Assembly: GCF_900129745.1 (NCBI RefSeq)
Contig: NZ_FQWS01000001.1
Coordinates: forward strand, 1,116,001-1,180,000
Length of the DNA: 64,000 nucleotides
DNA from: Winogradskyella jejuensis
Lineage (GTDB): Bacteria > Bacteroidota > Bacteroidia > Flavobacteriales > Flavobacteriaceae
Reading direction: 5' to 3'
Shown: positions 1 to 8,389 of the stretch, one piece after another
How the letters are laid out: each line of letters begins with the position of its first letter
How positions within the stretch are numbered: position 1 is the first letter of the stretch
Program-made: the position numbers and the translations under genes
Notes under the pieces: model-generated
Told to the model about the DNA's origin: nothing
What the model saw: the letters and a program-made list of their open reading frames with translations, nothing else
Databases searched by the model: none

Positions 1-1230
1 AATCACGAACTCATCTAAAGCTCTTTTCATTTTATGTATAGCTTCTTCTCTAGTTTGCGCAGTTGTAATTAACTTAGCAATCATAGAGTCATAGTTTGGC
101 GGAATACTATATCCCGCATAGACATGTGTATCTAGACGCACACCATGACCACCAGGAGCATGTAAAACAGTAATTTTACCTGGAGAAGGTCTAAAGTCGT
201 TGTATGGGTCTTCTGCGTTAATTCTACACTCAATAGAATGCAGGTTTGGCTCATAGTTTTTTCCTGAGATTGGCACACCAGCAGCTACTTTAATTTGTTC
301 TCTTATCAAATCAAAGTCAATTACTTGTTCTGTAATTGGGTGTTCAACCTGTATACGCGTATTCATCTCCATGAAGTAGAAGTTACGATGTTTATCCACC
401 AAAAACTCTACAGTTCCAGCACCTTCATATTTAATATATTCTGCAGCTTTTACTGCAGCTTCTCCCATATCTTTACGAAGTTTATCCGTCATAAAAGGAG
501 AAGGCACTTCTTCAGTTAATTTCTGATGACGACGTTGCACAGAACAATCACGCTCTGAAAGATGACAAGCTCTTCCTGTAGAATCTCCAACAACCTGAAT
601 TTCGATGTGGCGAGGTTCTTCAATAAGCTTCTCCATATACATATCGTCATTTCCAAAAGCAGCCTTAGATTCTTGTCTGGCAGAGTCCCAAGCAGGCTTT
701 AGGTCTTCTGGCTTCCAAACAGCCCTCATTCCTTTACCACCACCACCGGCAGTAGCCTTAAGCATAACAGGATAGCCTACTTCAACCGCGAGCTTTTCAC
801 ACTCTGCAAAATCTGCAATAATACCATCACTTCCTGGAACACAAGGTACACCAGCAGCTTTCATTGTAGCTTTAGCAGTAGCTTTATCTCCCATTTTAGC
901 AATCATATCCTCTGATGCTCCTATGAATTTAATGCCGTGTTCTTCACATATTTTAGAAAACTTTGCGTTTTCCGATAAGAATCCATAGCCAGGGTGAATA
1001 GCGTCAGCATTTGTGATTTCGGCTGCAGCTATGATATTGGACATTTTTAAGTATGATTCTGGACTTGGAGCGGGACCAATACACACCGCTTCATCAGCAA
1101 ATTTTACAGGTAAACTGTCTGCGTCTGCTGTAGAATATACAGCCACAGTTTTAATACCCATTTCTTTACAGGTTCTTATAACACGAAGCGCTATTTCACC
1201 TCGATTGGCAATTAATATTTTTTTAAACAT
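1..1230 (-). CDS. accC: Acetyl-CoA carboxylase, biotin carboxylase subunit (3' end cut by window edge)
   Basis: This subunit carboxylates the biotin of AccB using ATP and bicarbonate, the first half of malonyl-CoA synthesis. Reading starts at the ATG at 1228-1230 ([19 protein letters not shown]) and stays open for 410 codons to the left edge, so roughly the last 40 of about 450 residues are missing. Visible family signatures are the N-terminal pre-ATP-grasp start, the glycine-rich ATP-grasp loop [12 protein letters not shown], the [12 protein letters not shown] segment, and [14 protein letters not shown], which carries metal and substrate ligands. It follows accB on the same strand with an 82-bp gap and probably shares its transcript. 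Identification is secure; only the C-terminus is unseen. Confidence 0.97.
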   Translation of the reverse strand, partial: MFKKILIANRGEIALRVIRTCKEMGIKTVAVYSTADADSLPVKFADEAVCIGPAPSPESYLKMSNIIAAAEITNADAIHPGYGFLSENAKFSKICEEHGIKFIGASEDMIAKMGDKATAKATMKAAGVPCVPGSDGIIADFAECEKLAVEVGYPVMLKATAGGGGKGMRAVWKPEDLKPAWDSARQESKAAFGNDDMYMEKLIEEPRHIEIQVVGDSTGRACHLSERDCSVQRRHQKLTEEVPSPFMTDKLRKDMGEAAVKAAEYIKYEGAGTVEFLVDKHRNFYFMEMNTRIQVEHPITEQVIDFDLIREQIKVAAGVPISGKNYEPNLHSIECRINAEDPYNDFRPSPGKITVLHAPGGHGVRLDTHVYAGYSIPPNYDSMIAKLITTAQTREEAIHKMKRALDEFVI

Positions 1231-1312
1231 AACTTTTAATTTAAAAATTCAACTTCCAAGCACCAAATTCCAATAATTGGTTTTGGGATTTGTGGATTGG
1301 AATTTTCAATTG

Positions 1313-1795
1313 TTATGATGGGTCAACCAAGAATAATGGCTGATCAAATTCTACTGGAGAAGAATCATCAACTAAAACTTTTACAATCTTACCTGATATT
1401 TCAGATTCAATTTCGTTAAAAAGTTTCATAGCCTCAATAACACATAACACATCACCTTCTTTAATATCTGTACCAACCTCTACAAAGACAGGTTTGTCTG
1501 GAGAAGGTTTTCTGTAAAACGTACCAATAATAGGTGATTTGATTGTGATGTATTTTGAATCATCTGATGCTGGAGCAGCAGCAGGAGCGGCAGGCTCAGC
1601 TGCAGGAGCAGGCGCTGCAGCAGGCGCTTGTTGCATCATAGGGGCTGCAGCAACAGGCATTTGTTGAACGATAGTGGTTTCAGTCTCTGAACCAGTTTTA
1701 ATGGTAATTTTAACATCGTCCATTTCTAACTTAACCTCGCTTGCACCAGATTTTGCTACAAATTTGATTAAGTTTTGAATTTCCTTTAAATCCAT
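1313..1795 (-). CDS. accB: Biotin carboxyl carrier protein of acetyl-CoA carboxylase
   Basis: The protein carries the biotin that shuttles carboxylate between AccC and the carboxyltransferase. It has 160 residues, normal for the family. The N-terminal 40 residues are the usual AccB helix-strand segment, residues 48-77 form a flexible Ala/Pro linker, and residues 81-160 are the biotinyl domain. The biotinylation motif EAMKLFNEI puts the modified lysine at about K124. It lies between fabH (29 bp upstream) and accC on the same strand, the common Flavobacteriia order for fatty-acid initiation genes. Biotin ligase is not in the window. Confidence 0.98.
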   Translation of the reverse strand: MDLKEIQNLIKFVAKSGASEVKLEMDDVKITIKTGSETETTIVQQMPVAAAPMMQQAPAAAPAPAAEPAAPAAAPASDDSKYITIKSPIIGTFYRKPSPDKPVFVEVGTDIKEGDVLCVIEAMKLFNEIESEISGKIVKVLVDDSSPVEFDQPLFLVDPS

Positions 1796-1824
1796 AGTAT
1801 TCAGTTGTTATAATTAGTTAGTTT

Positions 1825-2820
1825 TTATGAGTTATAGGCCCATTTAAAGTAAATAGAACCCCAAGTAAATCCGCCGCCAAAGGCAGCAAATATTATGGTA
1901 TCACCTTTTTTAAGTTGTGATTCGTAGTCATGCAATAAAAGAGGTAATGTAGCTGATGTGGTATTACCATACTTTTGTATGTTCATCATCACCTTATCCT
2001 CTTCTAGATTTATTCTGTTAGCAGTGGCGTCAATAATGCGTTTGTTTGCTTGATGTGCAGCAAGCCAATTAACGTCTGCGTTAGTAAGGTTGTTACGTTT
2101 TAGAATACACTCTGCTACATCTGCCATATTAAATACAGCGTTTTTAAATACCGTTTTCCCATCCTGAAAAACATAATGTGAACCTTCATTAAAGGTATCT
2201 GCATTAATAGGATAAGATGACCCTCCACGCTGTGCTCTTAAAAATTCTCTTCCTTCACCATTACTTCTTAATAATTCATCTTGTAGACCAAGACCCTCTT
2301 CATTTGGCTCAAAAAGAACAGCTCCAGCGCCATCACCAAAAATGATGCATGTTGCTCTGTCTTTGTAATTTATAAAAGATGAATTTTTATCTGCTCCTAT
2401 TAAAAGTATCTTTTTGTAGCGCCCACTCTCGATATATGCGGATGCGGTTGACATCCCAAATAAAAAGCTTGAGCATGCAGCCTCTAAATCGTAAGAAAAC
2501 GCATTAACAGCACCTATCTGAGTCGCTGTATAAGCTGCTGTGGACGCAGCCTTCATATCTGGAGTGGCAGTAGCTACGATAACTAAATCGATGTCTTCTG
2601 GGTTTATGCCCGATTTTTCGATAAGATTTTCTGCTGCTTTTATAGCTAAGAATGAAGAACCTTTACCTTCTTCTTTTAAAATACGTCTTTCTTTAATTCC
2701 TGTTCGTGTAGTAATCCATTCGTCATTAGTATCTACCATTGTTTCAAGAACTTTGTTAGATAAAACGAAATCAGGAAGATAGCCTCCTACAGCTGTTATA
2801 GCCGCTGTGATTTTACTCAT
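1825..2820 (-). CDS. fabH: 3-oxoacyl-ACP synthase III (KAS III)
   Basis: FabH condenses acetyl-CoA (or a branched acyl-CoA) with malonyl-ACP to start fatty acid synthesis. The 331-residue protein has the thiolase fold with the KAS III Cys-His-Asn triad: Cys in LEAACSSFL (about residue 116), His in AAHQANKRI and Asn in KYGNTTSA. The start lies just after an AT-rich stretch that follows the rpmF terminator, so fabH probably has its own promoter while remaining in the DUF177-rpmF-fabH-accBC cluster. In Bacteroidota this enzyme often prefers branched starters, but the sequence alone does not settle that. Confidence 0.97.
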   Translation of the reverse strand: MSKITAAITAVGGYLPDFVLSNKVLETMVDTNDEWITTRTGIKERRILKEEGKGSSFLAIKAAENLIEKSGINPEDIDLVIVATATPDMKAASTAAYTATQIGAVNAFSYDLEAACSSFLFGMSTASAYIESGRYKKILLIGADKNSSFINYKDRATCIIFGDGAGAVLFEPNEEGLGLQDELLRSNGEGREFLRAQRGGSSYPINADTFNEGSHYVFQDGKTVFKNAVFNMADVAECILKRNNLTNADVNWLAAHQANKRIIDATANRINLEEDKVMMNIQKYGNTTSATLPLLLHDYESQLKKGDTIIFAAFGGGFTWGSIYFKWAYNS

Positions 2821-2954
2821 TATTAGCGTTTAGATTAATTAAAAATATCGAAAAATGATTAAAATGTGATTAATTTTAACCATTTTCAGCACTTTTTGGC
2901 AAATAATTATGCAAATAAAACGGTTTTTACTCGATTTGGAGCATTAAAACAAAA

Positions 2955-2979
2955 AAAACGCCCAATGTTTGGGCGTTTT
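2955..2979 (-). terminator. Intrinsic terminator downstream of rpmF
   Basis: An 11-bp perfect stem (GCCCAA/TTGGGC core, A-run on one arm and T-run on the other) closes a 3-nt loop. On the minus strand it is followed by eight T residues, so it should end the DUF177-rpmF transcript before fabH. Confidence 0.85.
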
Positions 2980-2999
2980 ATTATATGCGCGCATAATAC

Positions 3000-3203
3000 T
3001 TATGCTAAATTTTCTTCTTCAGCAGAGTTATTTATTAGAACTTGACCTCTGTAGTAAAGCTTTCCTTCGTGCCAGTGAGCTCTATGGTATAGGTGTGGCT
3101 CACCAGTTGTAGGGCAAGTTGCTATTTGAGGAACAGTTGCTTTGTAATGCGTTCTTCTCTTGTCTCTTCTTGTTCTAGATATTTTACGTTTTGGATGTGC
3201 CAT
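3000..3203 (-). CDS. rpmF: 50S ribosomal protein L32
   Basis: L32 is a small structural protein of the large ribosomal subunit. The 67-residue product starts [20 protein letters not shown], the standard L32 opening, followed by a short segment with a single Cys ([14 protein letters not shown]); the full four-Cys zinc ribbon is absent, as in many Bacteroidota L32 proteins. It lies 8 bp after the DUF177 gene on the same strand, the widely conserved yceD-rpmF pairing. The acidic tail (SAEEENLA) is normal for the group. Confidence 0.97.
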   Translation of the reverse strand: MAHPKRKISRTRRDKRRTHYKATVPQIATCPTTGEPHLYHRAHWHEGKLYYRGQVLINNSAEEENLA

Positions 3204-3211
3204 TTTAAATG

Positions 3212-3754
3212 TTATTTATCCGTTAATAGTTTTTTTAATGTATCCCAACGAGGATCCGTTTCCTCAATATTGTTTTCTTCTGTTTTACCTTCTTCAGGAC
3301 TTAATTCTTCTAATTTGCTAAGTATATCAGACTGTAATGTTCCGTCTTCAATCCCTGGATGAACTTTTTTTGCTGGTACAGCAAGTACAATTAGTTCATA
3401 GATATATTGAGCGACATTTATTTGATACTCACCATGTGGTAAAATCAATATCTCCTCATTATCATCGTTATAACTTTCACCAAACTTAACTACGAGCTTA
3501 AATGTATCTTCGATTTTTAAATCAAAAGGCTCATTAGAAACATCGCAATTAACATTGATACTACCTTTAACATTAAATGTTAACTCTAAAAGTGTCGGTT
3601 TCTTTTCAAAAAGAAGGCCTACTTTTAGGTCAGCGTCGTTAAACTCATCATAGTCAAACTCTAAAAAGAACGCATTATCAATTTGATAATCAAAATGATG
3701 TTTCCCTACTTTTAGCCCTACAAATGGTATTGTATACGCTTTCATTGCTTTCAT
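3212..3754 (-). CDS. DUF177/YceD-family protein
   Basis: DUF177 proteins (E. coli YceD) are encoded next to rpmF and have been linked to accumulation of large-subunit rRNA; the biochemical role is not established in Bacteroidota. The 180-residue protein has a conserved opening ([15 protein letters not shown]), a central beta-rich part with a single Cys ([11 protein letters not shown]) rather than the CxxC of some homologs, and an acidic C-terminus ending in [11 protein letters not shown], typical of the family. Two in-frame ATGs (3754 and 3745) are possible starts. A TAnnTTTG promoter box precedes the gene and rpmF follows by 8 bp. Confidence 0.9.
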   Translation of the reverse strand: MKAMKAYTIPFVGLKVGKHHFDYQIDNAFFLEFDYDEFNDADLKVGLLFEKKPTLLELTFNVKGSINVNCDVSNEPFDLKIEDTFKLVVKFGESYNDDNEEILILPHGEYQINVAQYIYELIVLAVPAKKVHPGIEDGTLQSDILSKLEELSPEEGKTEENNIEETDPRWDTLKKLLTDK

Positions 3755-3776
3755 TCACACACACATTTTGAGCGTG

Positions 3777-3784
3777 CAAATATA
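3777..3784 (-). promoter_or_regulatory. Promoter -7 box for DUF177-rpmF
   Basis: On the minus strand this reads TATATTTG, an exact match to the Bacteroidota -7 consensus TAnnTTTG, 22 bp before the DUF177 start. No TTG lies at the usual -33 distance. Confidence 0.55.
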
Positions 3785-3833
3785 ATATTTTTTTCTATAT
3801 AGAAGCCTAGATATCAACAAAAAATGTTAATAT

Positions 3834-4874
3834 CTACCGTGTCATTTTTTTTAGAGGATTTTTAGCATACAAATTGTAATCTCTTCGGCGTCTAAAAATT
3901 TCTATTCCCGCAAATACTGCACGCTTAAAAGAACTTTCATCTGCCTCTCCTTTTCCAGCTATTTCATAGGCTGTGCCGTGATCGGGAGACGTGCGAACTT
4001 TATTTAAACCTGCGGTGTAATTAACTCCTGAACCAAATGTTATAGTTTTAAATGGAATTAATCCTTGGTCATGATAAGATGCTATAACAGCATCGAAATT
4101 TTTGTAGCTGTTTGAGCCAAAAAAACTATCTGCAGAATACGGGCCGTAAACCAAGCTACCCTCTTGGCGTAATTTTTCTAATGCGGGTTTTAGAACGGTA
4201 TCATCTTCATTTCCTATAACACCATTATCTCCTGCGTGTGGATTGATAGCCAATACTGCAATTTTTGGTTTGCTGATTGCAAAATCTTGAATTAAAGATT
4301 TAGAAACCGTAGCAACCTTTTGGCGAATTAAATCTTCTGTAATATAACTTGGCACATCCTTAACAGGCACATGGTCTGTTAAAAGCCCAACCCTAAGGTT
4401 TTCAGATATCATAAACATCAGGCTGTTACCTTCGAGTTGCTGCTCTAGATAATTGGTATGACCAGGGAAATTAAATGTATCGGATTGTATATTATGTTTA
4501 TTTATTGGTGCAGTAACTAAAACATCAATAGCGTCTTTTTTAAGCGCGTCTACAGCAGATTCTAAAGATTTAATAGCATACTCACCGATTTTTTTATCTT
4601 CTTTCCCAAACTGAATGTTTACGGCTTCTTTCCAAACATTGAACACATTAACTTTTCCGTGAGCAATTTTATCTAAGTCATTAATTTCATGAAAATTAAT
4701 TTTACTGGAAAAATGCTTTCTGAAAAAATTCATGATACGAGAAGAAGCAAAAATAACAGGTGTATATAATTCTAAAGAACGAGAATCCTCAAAAGTTTTA
4801 ATAACGATTTCTGGCCCAATACCATTTAAATCTCCAATTGAGATACCCACTTTTATATGTTCGTTTGTTTTCAA
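3834..4874 (-). CDS. pdxA: 4-hydroxythreonine-4-phosphate dehydrogenase
   Basis: PdxA oxidises 4-phosphohydroxy-L-threonine in the DXP-dependent pathway to pyridoxal phosphate. The 346-residue protein has the family hallmarks: ISIGDLNGIGPEI near the N-terminus, the substrate loop PGHTNYLEQQ, the metal-binding His of LLTDHVPVKDV, INPHAGDNGVIG, and SYHDQGLIPFK with the third metal His, then TSPDHGTAYEIAGKG. The length is normal. It is transcribed divergently from ribE, with the two starts 91 bp apart. The product would supply PLP to enzymes such as Alr and Kbl in this window. Confidence 0.96.
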   Translation of the reverse strand: MKTNEHIKVGISIGDLNGIGPEIVIKTFEDSRSLELYTPVIFASSRIMNFFRKHFSSKINFHEINDLDKIAHGKVNVFNVWKEAVNIQFGKEDKKIGEYAIKSLESAVDALKKDAIDVLVTAPINKHNIQSDTFNFPGHTNYLEQQLEGNSLMFMISENLRVGLLTDHVPVKDVPSYITEDLIRQKVATVSKSLIQDFAISKPKIAVLAINPHAGDNGVIGNEDDTVLKPALEKLRQEGSLVYGPYSADSFFGSNSYKNFDAVIASYHDQGLIPFKTITFGSGVNYTAGLNKVRTSPDHGTAYEIAGKGEADESSFKRAVFAGIEIFRRRRDYNLYAKNPLKKMTR

Positions 4875-4926
4875 TCTGTAGAATTTTATTAATAAGAATT
4901 TATAGAATAGACTTTAATTTTGTCCG

Positions 4927-4934
4927 TAACTTTG
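4927..4934 (+). promoter_or_regulatory. Promoter -7 box for ribE
   Basis: TAACTTTG matches TAnnTTTG. Because transcription would start only a few bases downstream, an in-frame ATG at 4936 would be at or before the transcript start, which favours the ATG at 4966 as the ribE start. Confidence 0.5.
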
Positions 4935-4965
4935 TATGGCAAATTTAACCATTTATAATAGAACT

Positions 4966-5556
4966 ATGTTTACAGGTATTATTGAAGATTTAGGGATTGT
5001 AAAACATCTAGAAACAGAGAAGGAGAATTTACATATTACGGTAAAAAGTAACATAACTCCCGAATTAAAAATAGATCAAAGCGTGGCGCATAATGGGGTT
5101 TGTTTGACCGTGGTTTCTATTAAAGATGACACTTACGTAGTTACAGCCATTAAAGAAACATTAGACAAAACAAATATTGGAAAACTTAAAGTTAATGACG
5201 TGGTTAACCTAGAACGCGCAATGAAACTTGGAGACCGATTGGATGGGCATATCGTTCAAGGGCACGTAGACCAAACAGCAACATGCATAGATGAAACTGA
5301 GCAAAACGGAAGCTGGTCGTATACTTTTGAATATGATAAAGCACTAAACAATGTGACTATTGAGAAGGGATCAATTACTATTAACGGCGTAAGCTTAACG
5401 GTAGTAAATTCAGAATTAAATTCCTTTTCAGTTGCTATAATTCCTTACACTTACGAGCATACCACCTTTAAAAATCTAAAAAAAGGGGACACCGTAAACT
5501 TAGAATTTGATGTTATTGGAAAATACGTCAAGCGCTTAAATGACTTACGAGCCTAA
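4966..5556 (+). CDS. ribE: Riboflavin synthase, alpha chain
   Basis: The enzyme dismutates two 6,7-dimethyl-8-ribityllumazine molecules to riboflavin. I chose the ATG at 4966 because the product then begins MFTGIIEDLG, the near-invariant start of the family; the frame could extend to 4936, but a promoter box lies just before that codon. The 196-residue protein shows two internally repeated lumazine-binding domains, each with a VxxGHVDQ/NGVxLTV pattern: NGVCLTVVSI and VQGHVDQTA in the first half, INGVSLTVV in the second. It overlaps the 3' end of the convergent small gene downstream by 4 bp. Confidence 0.96.
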   Translation: MFTGIIEDLGIVKHLETEKENLHITVKSNITPELKIDQSVAHNGVCLTVVSIKDDTYVVTAIKETLDKTNIGKLKVNDVVNLERAMKLGDRLDGHIVQGHVDQTATCIDETEQNGSWSYTFEYDKALNNVTIEKGSITINGVSLTVVNSELNSFSVAIIPYTYEHTTFKNLKKGDTVNLEFDVIGKYVKRLNDLRA

Positions 5557-5780
5557 AACTGCCTTTGGCGCTTTCTAATGGTGTAAACACCGAAAATTAG
5601 CGCAGCAAAAAATAAAAGAAATAAAAGATTGTCTATAGGAAATCCTGGCGGCGGCGGTGGACCACCACCACAAGGCGTAGGGTTTGAGCAACACGGGGCA
5701 CACGGCACACCAGAAGGACATCCACTACAAGGACCTTGTATAAAAAGGATAAGATTAAAAATTATTGAGGCAATCTTCAT
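5553..5780 (-). CDS. Small Cys/Pro/Gly-rich peptide with a PID-CTERM-like sorting tail
   Basis: This 75-residue product has a short N-terminal hydrophobic leader (residues 1-15), then a Cys-, Gly- and Pro-rich segment (residues 17-45) with seven Cys including CxxC and CC patterns and a run of five Pro. It ends with PGFPID (45-50), one hydrophobic helix (51-66) and a basic tail (RKRQRQF). That arrangement, a P-I-D motif before a terminal membrane helix and positive charges, resembles the PID-CTERM putative protein-sorting signal annotated in Bacteroidota. Its function is unknown. A good TTG-N18-TACATTTG promoter lies directly upstream and the gene is monocistronic. Confidence 0.75.
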   Translation of the reverse strand: MKIASIIFNLILFIQGPCSGCPSGVPCAPCCSNPTPCGGGPPPPPGFPIDNLLFLLFFAALIFGVYTIRKRQRQF

Positions 5781-5801
5781 ATTTGTTATTAAAGACTAAC
5801 G

Positions 5802-5830
5802 CAAATGTATAAAAAAAAGTATGTCTGCAA
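5802..5830 (-). promoter_or_regulatory. Promoter of the PID-CTERM-like peptide gene
   Basis: On the minus strand a TTG (plus 5828-5830) is followed after exactly 18 bp by TACATTTG (plus 5802-5809), a full match to the Bacteroidota promoter, 22 bp before the start codon. Confidence 0.7.
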
Positions 5831-5999
5831 AATTTAAAGACTTAAAAACAACCTTTTAAGTGTAAAAAAATCCGACAAAACGAACATTTTCAATATTTTT
5901 TTTATAATTTGTAAGCTTTTACTTACTTAATTGATTTTAGCTACTTATAGGATACTAATTTATAACTATAAGACAACTATTGCATTAATAAAAATAAAA

Positions 6000-6035
6000 G
6001 CTATTAACATTAATGATTATGAAATTGTTAATAGC
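6000..6035. other. Unexplained hairpin in the 5831-6064 gap
   Basis: A perfect 10-bp inverted repeat (GCTATTAACA and TGTTAATAGC) flanks a 16-nt loop. It lacks a clear T-run, so it is not an obvious terminator. The remainder of the 5831-6064 gap is AT-rich and shows no gene. Confidence 0.4.
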
Positions 6036-6064
6036 AAAAATATTTGTTTAGAAGTGTAAAATAA

Positions 6065-6094
6065 AAAACCGTTTCAATACTTTGAAACGGTTTT
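6065..6094 (-). terminator. Terminator of the CAU tRNA gene
   Basis: A 13-bp stem (core CCGTTTCAA/TTGAAACGG) with a 4-nt loop starts 4 bp beyond the tRNA 3' end; on the minus strand it ends in a T-rich run. Confidence 0.8.
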
Positions 6095-6097
6095 CTG

Positions 6098-6171
6098 TGG
6101 TCCCACCTGGGCTCGAACCAGGGACTTTCTGATTATGAGTCAGATACTCTAACCAACTGAGTTATAGGACC
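6098..6171 (-). tRNA. tRNA with CAU anticodon (elongator Met or Ile2)
   Basis: The minus strand folds into a complete 74-nt cloverleaf: acceptor GGTCCTA pairing with TGGGACC (one T-G wobble), D stem ACTC/GAGT, anticodon stem TCTGA/TCAGA with loop CTCATAA, and T arm CCTGG-TTCGAGC-CCAGG. The discriminator is A and CCA is not encoded. The CAU anticodon fits elongator methionine, but tRNA-Ile2, whose C34 is changed to lysidine, has the same loop, so the amino acid is not certain. The lack of G-C pairs flanking the anticodon argues against initiator tRNA. Confidence 0.93.
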
Positions 6172-6256
6172 TGAAGGCTATTGCCAACCTCTTCAGGATT
6201 AAAGAGTGTGCAATATTACTATATATTTTAAAACTCTACAAGAAAATTAATTCAAT

Positions 6257-6661
6257 TTAATGCTGAATATCTTGGCACAACTCAATAAGAACGCCGTTTG
6301 TAGATTTTGGATGCAAGAAAGCAATTAATTTGTTATCTGCTCCTTTTTTAGGTTTTTCATGTATCATTCTAAAACCCTCATTTGTTAAGCGCTCTATTTC
6401 ACTTTCAATATCATCTACTGCAAATGCAATATGATGGATTCCTTCACCCTTTTTTTCAATAAACTTAGCTATAGGACTATCTTCAGTGGTGGCTTGTAAT
6501 AATTCTATTTTGTTTGGCCCACATTTAAAAAAAGAGGTTAATACATTTTCACTTTCAACAGCTTCAATCTTATAATGCTTTTTTCCAAAAAGTGAGGCAA
6601 ATAAGCTATTTGAATTTTCTAAATCTTTGACAGCTATGCCAATATGTTCTATTTTATTCAT
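6257..6661 (-). CDS. mce: Methylmalonyl-CoA epimerase
   Basis: The enzyme interconverts (S)- and (R)-methylmalonyl-CoA and links propionyl-CoA or succinyl-CoA metabolism. The 134-residue protein is a single vicinal-oxygen-chelate (glyoxalase-fold) unit of normal size: IEHIGIAVKDLENS carries the first metal His, GEGIHHIAFAVDDIE the second and third motifs, and VLIELCQ the terminal Glu ligand. It starts 62 bp from the divergent rbfA gene. The partner mutase is not in the window. Confidence 0.93.
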   Translation of the reverse strand: MNKIEHIGIAVKDLENSNSLFASLFGKKHYKIEAVESENVLTSFFKCGPNKIELLQATTEDSPIAKFIEKKGEGIHHIAFAVDDIESEIERLTNEGFRMIHEKPKKGADNKLIAFLHPKSTNGVLIELCQDIQH

Positions 6662-6711
6662 TCTGGCTTTAATTTTGTAGTGTAAAAATACTATAATACT
6701 TAAATAACTTC

Positions 6712-6719
6712 TACTTTTG
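6712..6719 (+). promoter_or_regulatory. Promoter -7 box abutting the rbfA start
   Basis: TACTTTTG fits TAnnTTTG and ends only 4 nt before the rbfA ATG, so the mRNA may be leaderless. A matching -33 TTG is not evident. Confidence 0.4.
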
Positions 6720-6723
6720 CAAA

Positions 6724-7116
6724 ATGGAAAGCAATAGACAAAAAAAAATAGCAGGAATTCTTCAACAAGATTTAGTTGATGTTTTACAACGCGCAGCTTC
6801 AGAAGGTGGACTTAAAGGAATAATCATATCCGTATCTAAAGTGAGTGTTACTGTAGATTTGTCGATTGCTAAGGTTTATTTAAGCATTTTTCCTAATAAA
6901 GAAGCGGAAGAACTTTTAAAAGGTATTCGTTCTAATACGCCGTTAATTCGTCATGAATTAGCTCAACGCACACGCCACCAATTACGCCGTATGCCAACTT
7001 TAGAGTTTTTTGTAGACGACTCCTTAGAATATATAGATAATATTGAGCGCTCATTAAAAGGCGAAGAAAATCCTATTAAAGACGAAGATTTATTAGGCCG
7101 AAGAAAAAAATCGTAA
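6724..7116 (+). CDS. rbfA: 30S ribosome-binding factor A
   Basis: RbfA binds immature 30S subunits and helps 16S rRNA maturation. The 130-residue protein has the single KH-like domain, with the conserved start ESNRQKKIAGILQQDL, the SVSKVSVTVDLSIAKVYLSI strand region and RHQLRRMPTLEFFVDDSLEY near the end. It is followed 64 bp later by an FtsX-like permease on the same strand, a neighbour often seen in Flavobacteriia. A promoter box lies only 4 nt before its ATG. Confidence 0.96.
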   Translation: MESNRQKKIAGILQQDLVDVLQRAASEGGLKGIIISVSKVSVTVDLSIAKVYLSIFPNKEAEELLKGIRSNTPLIRHELAQRTRHQLRRMPTLEFFVDDSLEYIDNIERSLKGEENPIKDEDLLGRRKKS

Positions 7117-7180
7117 GGCTTTCCTAAATTTTATCGCATACAGTCTTTTTATCCCTAATTTTATCCCGAGACTGTAATAC

Positions 7181-8389
7181 ATGAATACATCCTTTTACAT
7201 CGCTAAGCGGTATTTATTTTCAAGAAGCAGCAATAACGCTATTAACATTATGAGCTTTATCGCTTCTGGAGGCGTAATCGTAGCATCAGCAGCGTTGTTA
7301 ATTGTACTCTCTGTATTTGCTGGACTAAAAGAATACAGCTTAGACTTCTCTAATTTTACAGACCCGGATTTAAAGATTTTACCATTAGAAGGAAAATCAT
7401 TTTTACTTTCTGAAAAGGAACAGAATACTTTAAATTCTATTGAAGGCATAGAAACAACCTCACAAATTATTGAAGAGCGTATTGTTATAAAATCTGAAAA
7501 TAAAAACCTTCTAGCTACATTAAAAGGTGTTGACGAAAACTATCAGACTGTAACGCAGATTGACAGCATGGTGTCTCAAGGGAAATGGTTTAAGCCTGGG
7601 ATTTATGATGTGGTGTCTGGTTGGGGAATTTCAAATAATTTGTCATTTGGTGTTTTTAATTTCATGAAGCCGCTTACCATATATGTACCTAAGCCAGGGA
7701 AAGGTCAAGGCAGTAGTTTACGAAGTTATTTTAATTCTGAAGTGGTTACAAATGTTGGATTGTTTAATATCAATGAGAATTTAGATAATGAGTATGTGTT
7801 TTCAGATATTGAATTAGCACGTTCATTAGTAAATTATGAAGACCACCAATTCTCAGCTATAGAAATGAAGTTGAAACCAGAAGCTAATGAAGCTGAAGTA
7901 AAAGAACAAATCGAAAAGTTATTCCCCAATACCTTTATTATAAAAAATAGGGAGCAATTAAATGATGCGCTTTTTAAAATGTTGAATACCGAAAACTTAG
8001 CGGTCTACCTCATTTTCACATTAGTTATAATCATTGCCTTGTTCAATGTTATTGGTGCCATAATTATGATGATTCTAGACCGAAAAAAATCTCTAAATAC
8101 CTTATTCAACTTAGGTGCAGAACCTAAAATGATAAAATATATTTTCTTTCTTCAAGGCACTTTAATGACTGTCCTTAGTGGTGTAATAGGAATTGGTATT
8201 GGGCTTCTTATTATTTTTTCGCAGTTGCAGTTAGAATGGATAATGCTAACCTCAGATTTTCCTTATCCTGTAAGCCTGAAGCTAGAAAACATTGTCATTG
8301 TCGTGATTACCATATTTGGACTCGGAATTATAGCCTCTAAGTTAGCATCACAACGAATCACAAAAGATTTGATTAAAACGGTAGCCTAA
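7181..8389 (+). CDS. FtsX/LolE-like ABC transporter permease
   Basis: This 402-residue inner-membrane protein has one N-terminal membrane helix (about 22-50), a periplasmic region of roughly 220 residues, and three C-terminal helices (about 275-300, 320-345 and 365-385), the FtsX/MacB/LolCE topology. The opening FYIAKRYLFSRSSNNAINIMSF is typical of LolC/LolE relatives, so a part in moving lipoproteins to the outer membrane is possible. No ATPase gene is adjacent, and the substrate cannot be read from sequence. Its 3' end overlaps dusB by 4 bp in convergent orientation. Confidence 0.85.
   Translation: MNTSFYIAKRYLFSRSSNNAINIMSFIASGGVIVASAALLIVLSVFAGLKEYSLDFSNFTDPDLKILPLEGKSFLLSEKEQNTLNSIEGIETTSQIIEERIVIKSENKNLLATLKGVDENYQTVTQIDSMVSQGKWFKPGIYDVVSGWGISNNLSFGVFNFMKPLTIYVPKPGKGQGSSLRSYFNSEVVTNVGLFNINENLDNEYVFSDIELARSLVNYEDHQFSAIEMKLKPEANEAEVKEQIEKLFPNTFIIKNREQLNDALFKMLNTENLAVYLIFTLVIIIALFNVIGAIIMMILDRKKSLNTLFNLGAEPKMIKYIFFLQGTLMTVLSGVIGIGIGLLIIFSQLQLEWIMLTSDFPYPVSLKLENIVIVVITIFGLGIIASKLASQRITKDLIKTVA

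Noticed and set aside
295..519. Short plus-strand frames within accC
   Set aside because: They lie antisense to the biotin carboxylase and show no independent signal.
2984..2995. Palindrome TATGCGCGCATA next to the rpmF stop
   Set aside because: A single 12-bp palindrome without a partner site or known function; chance or restriction-like occurrence cannot be excluded.
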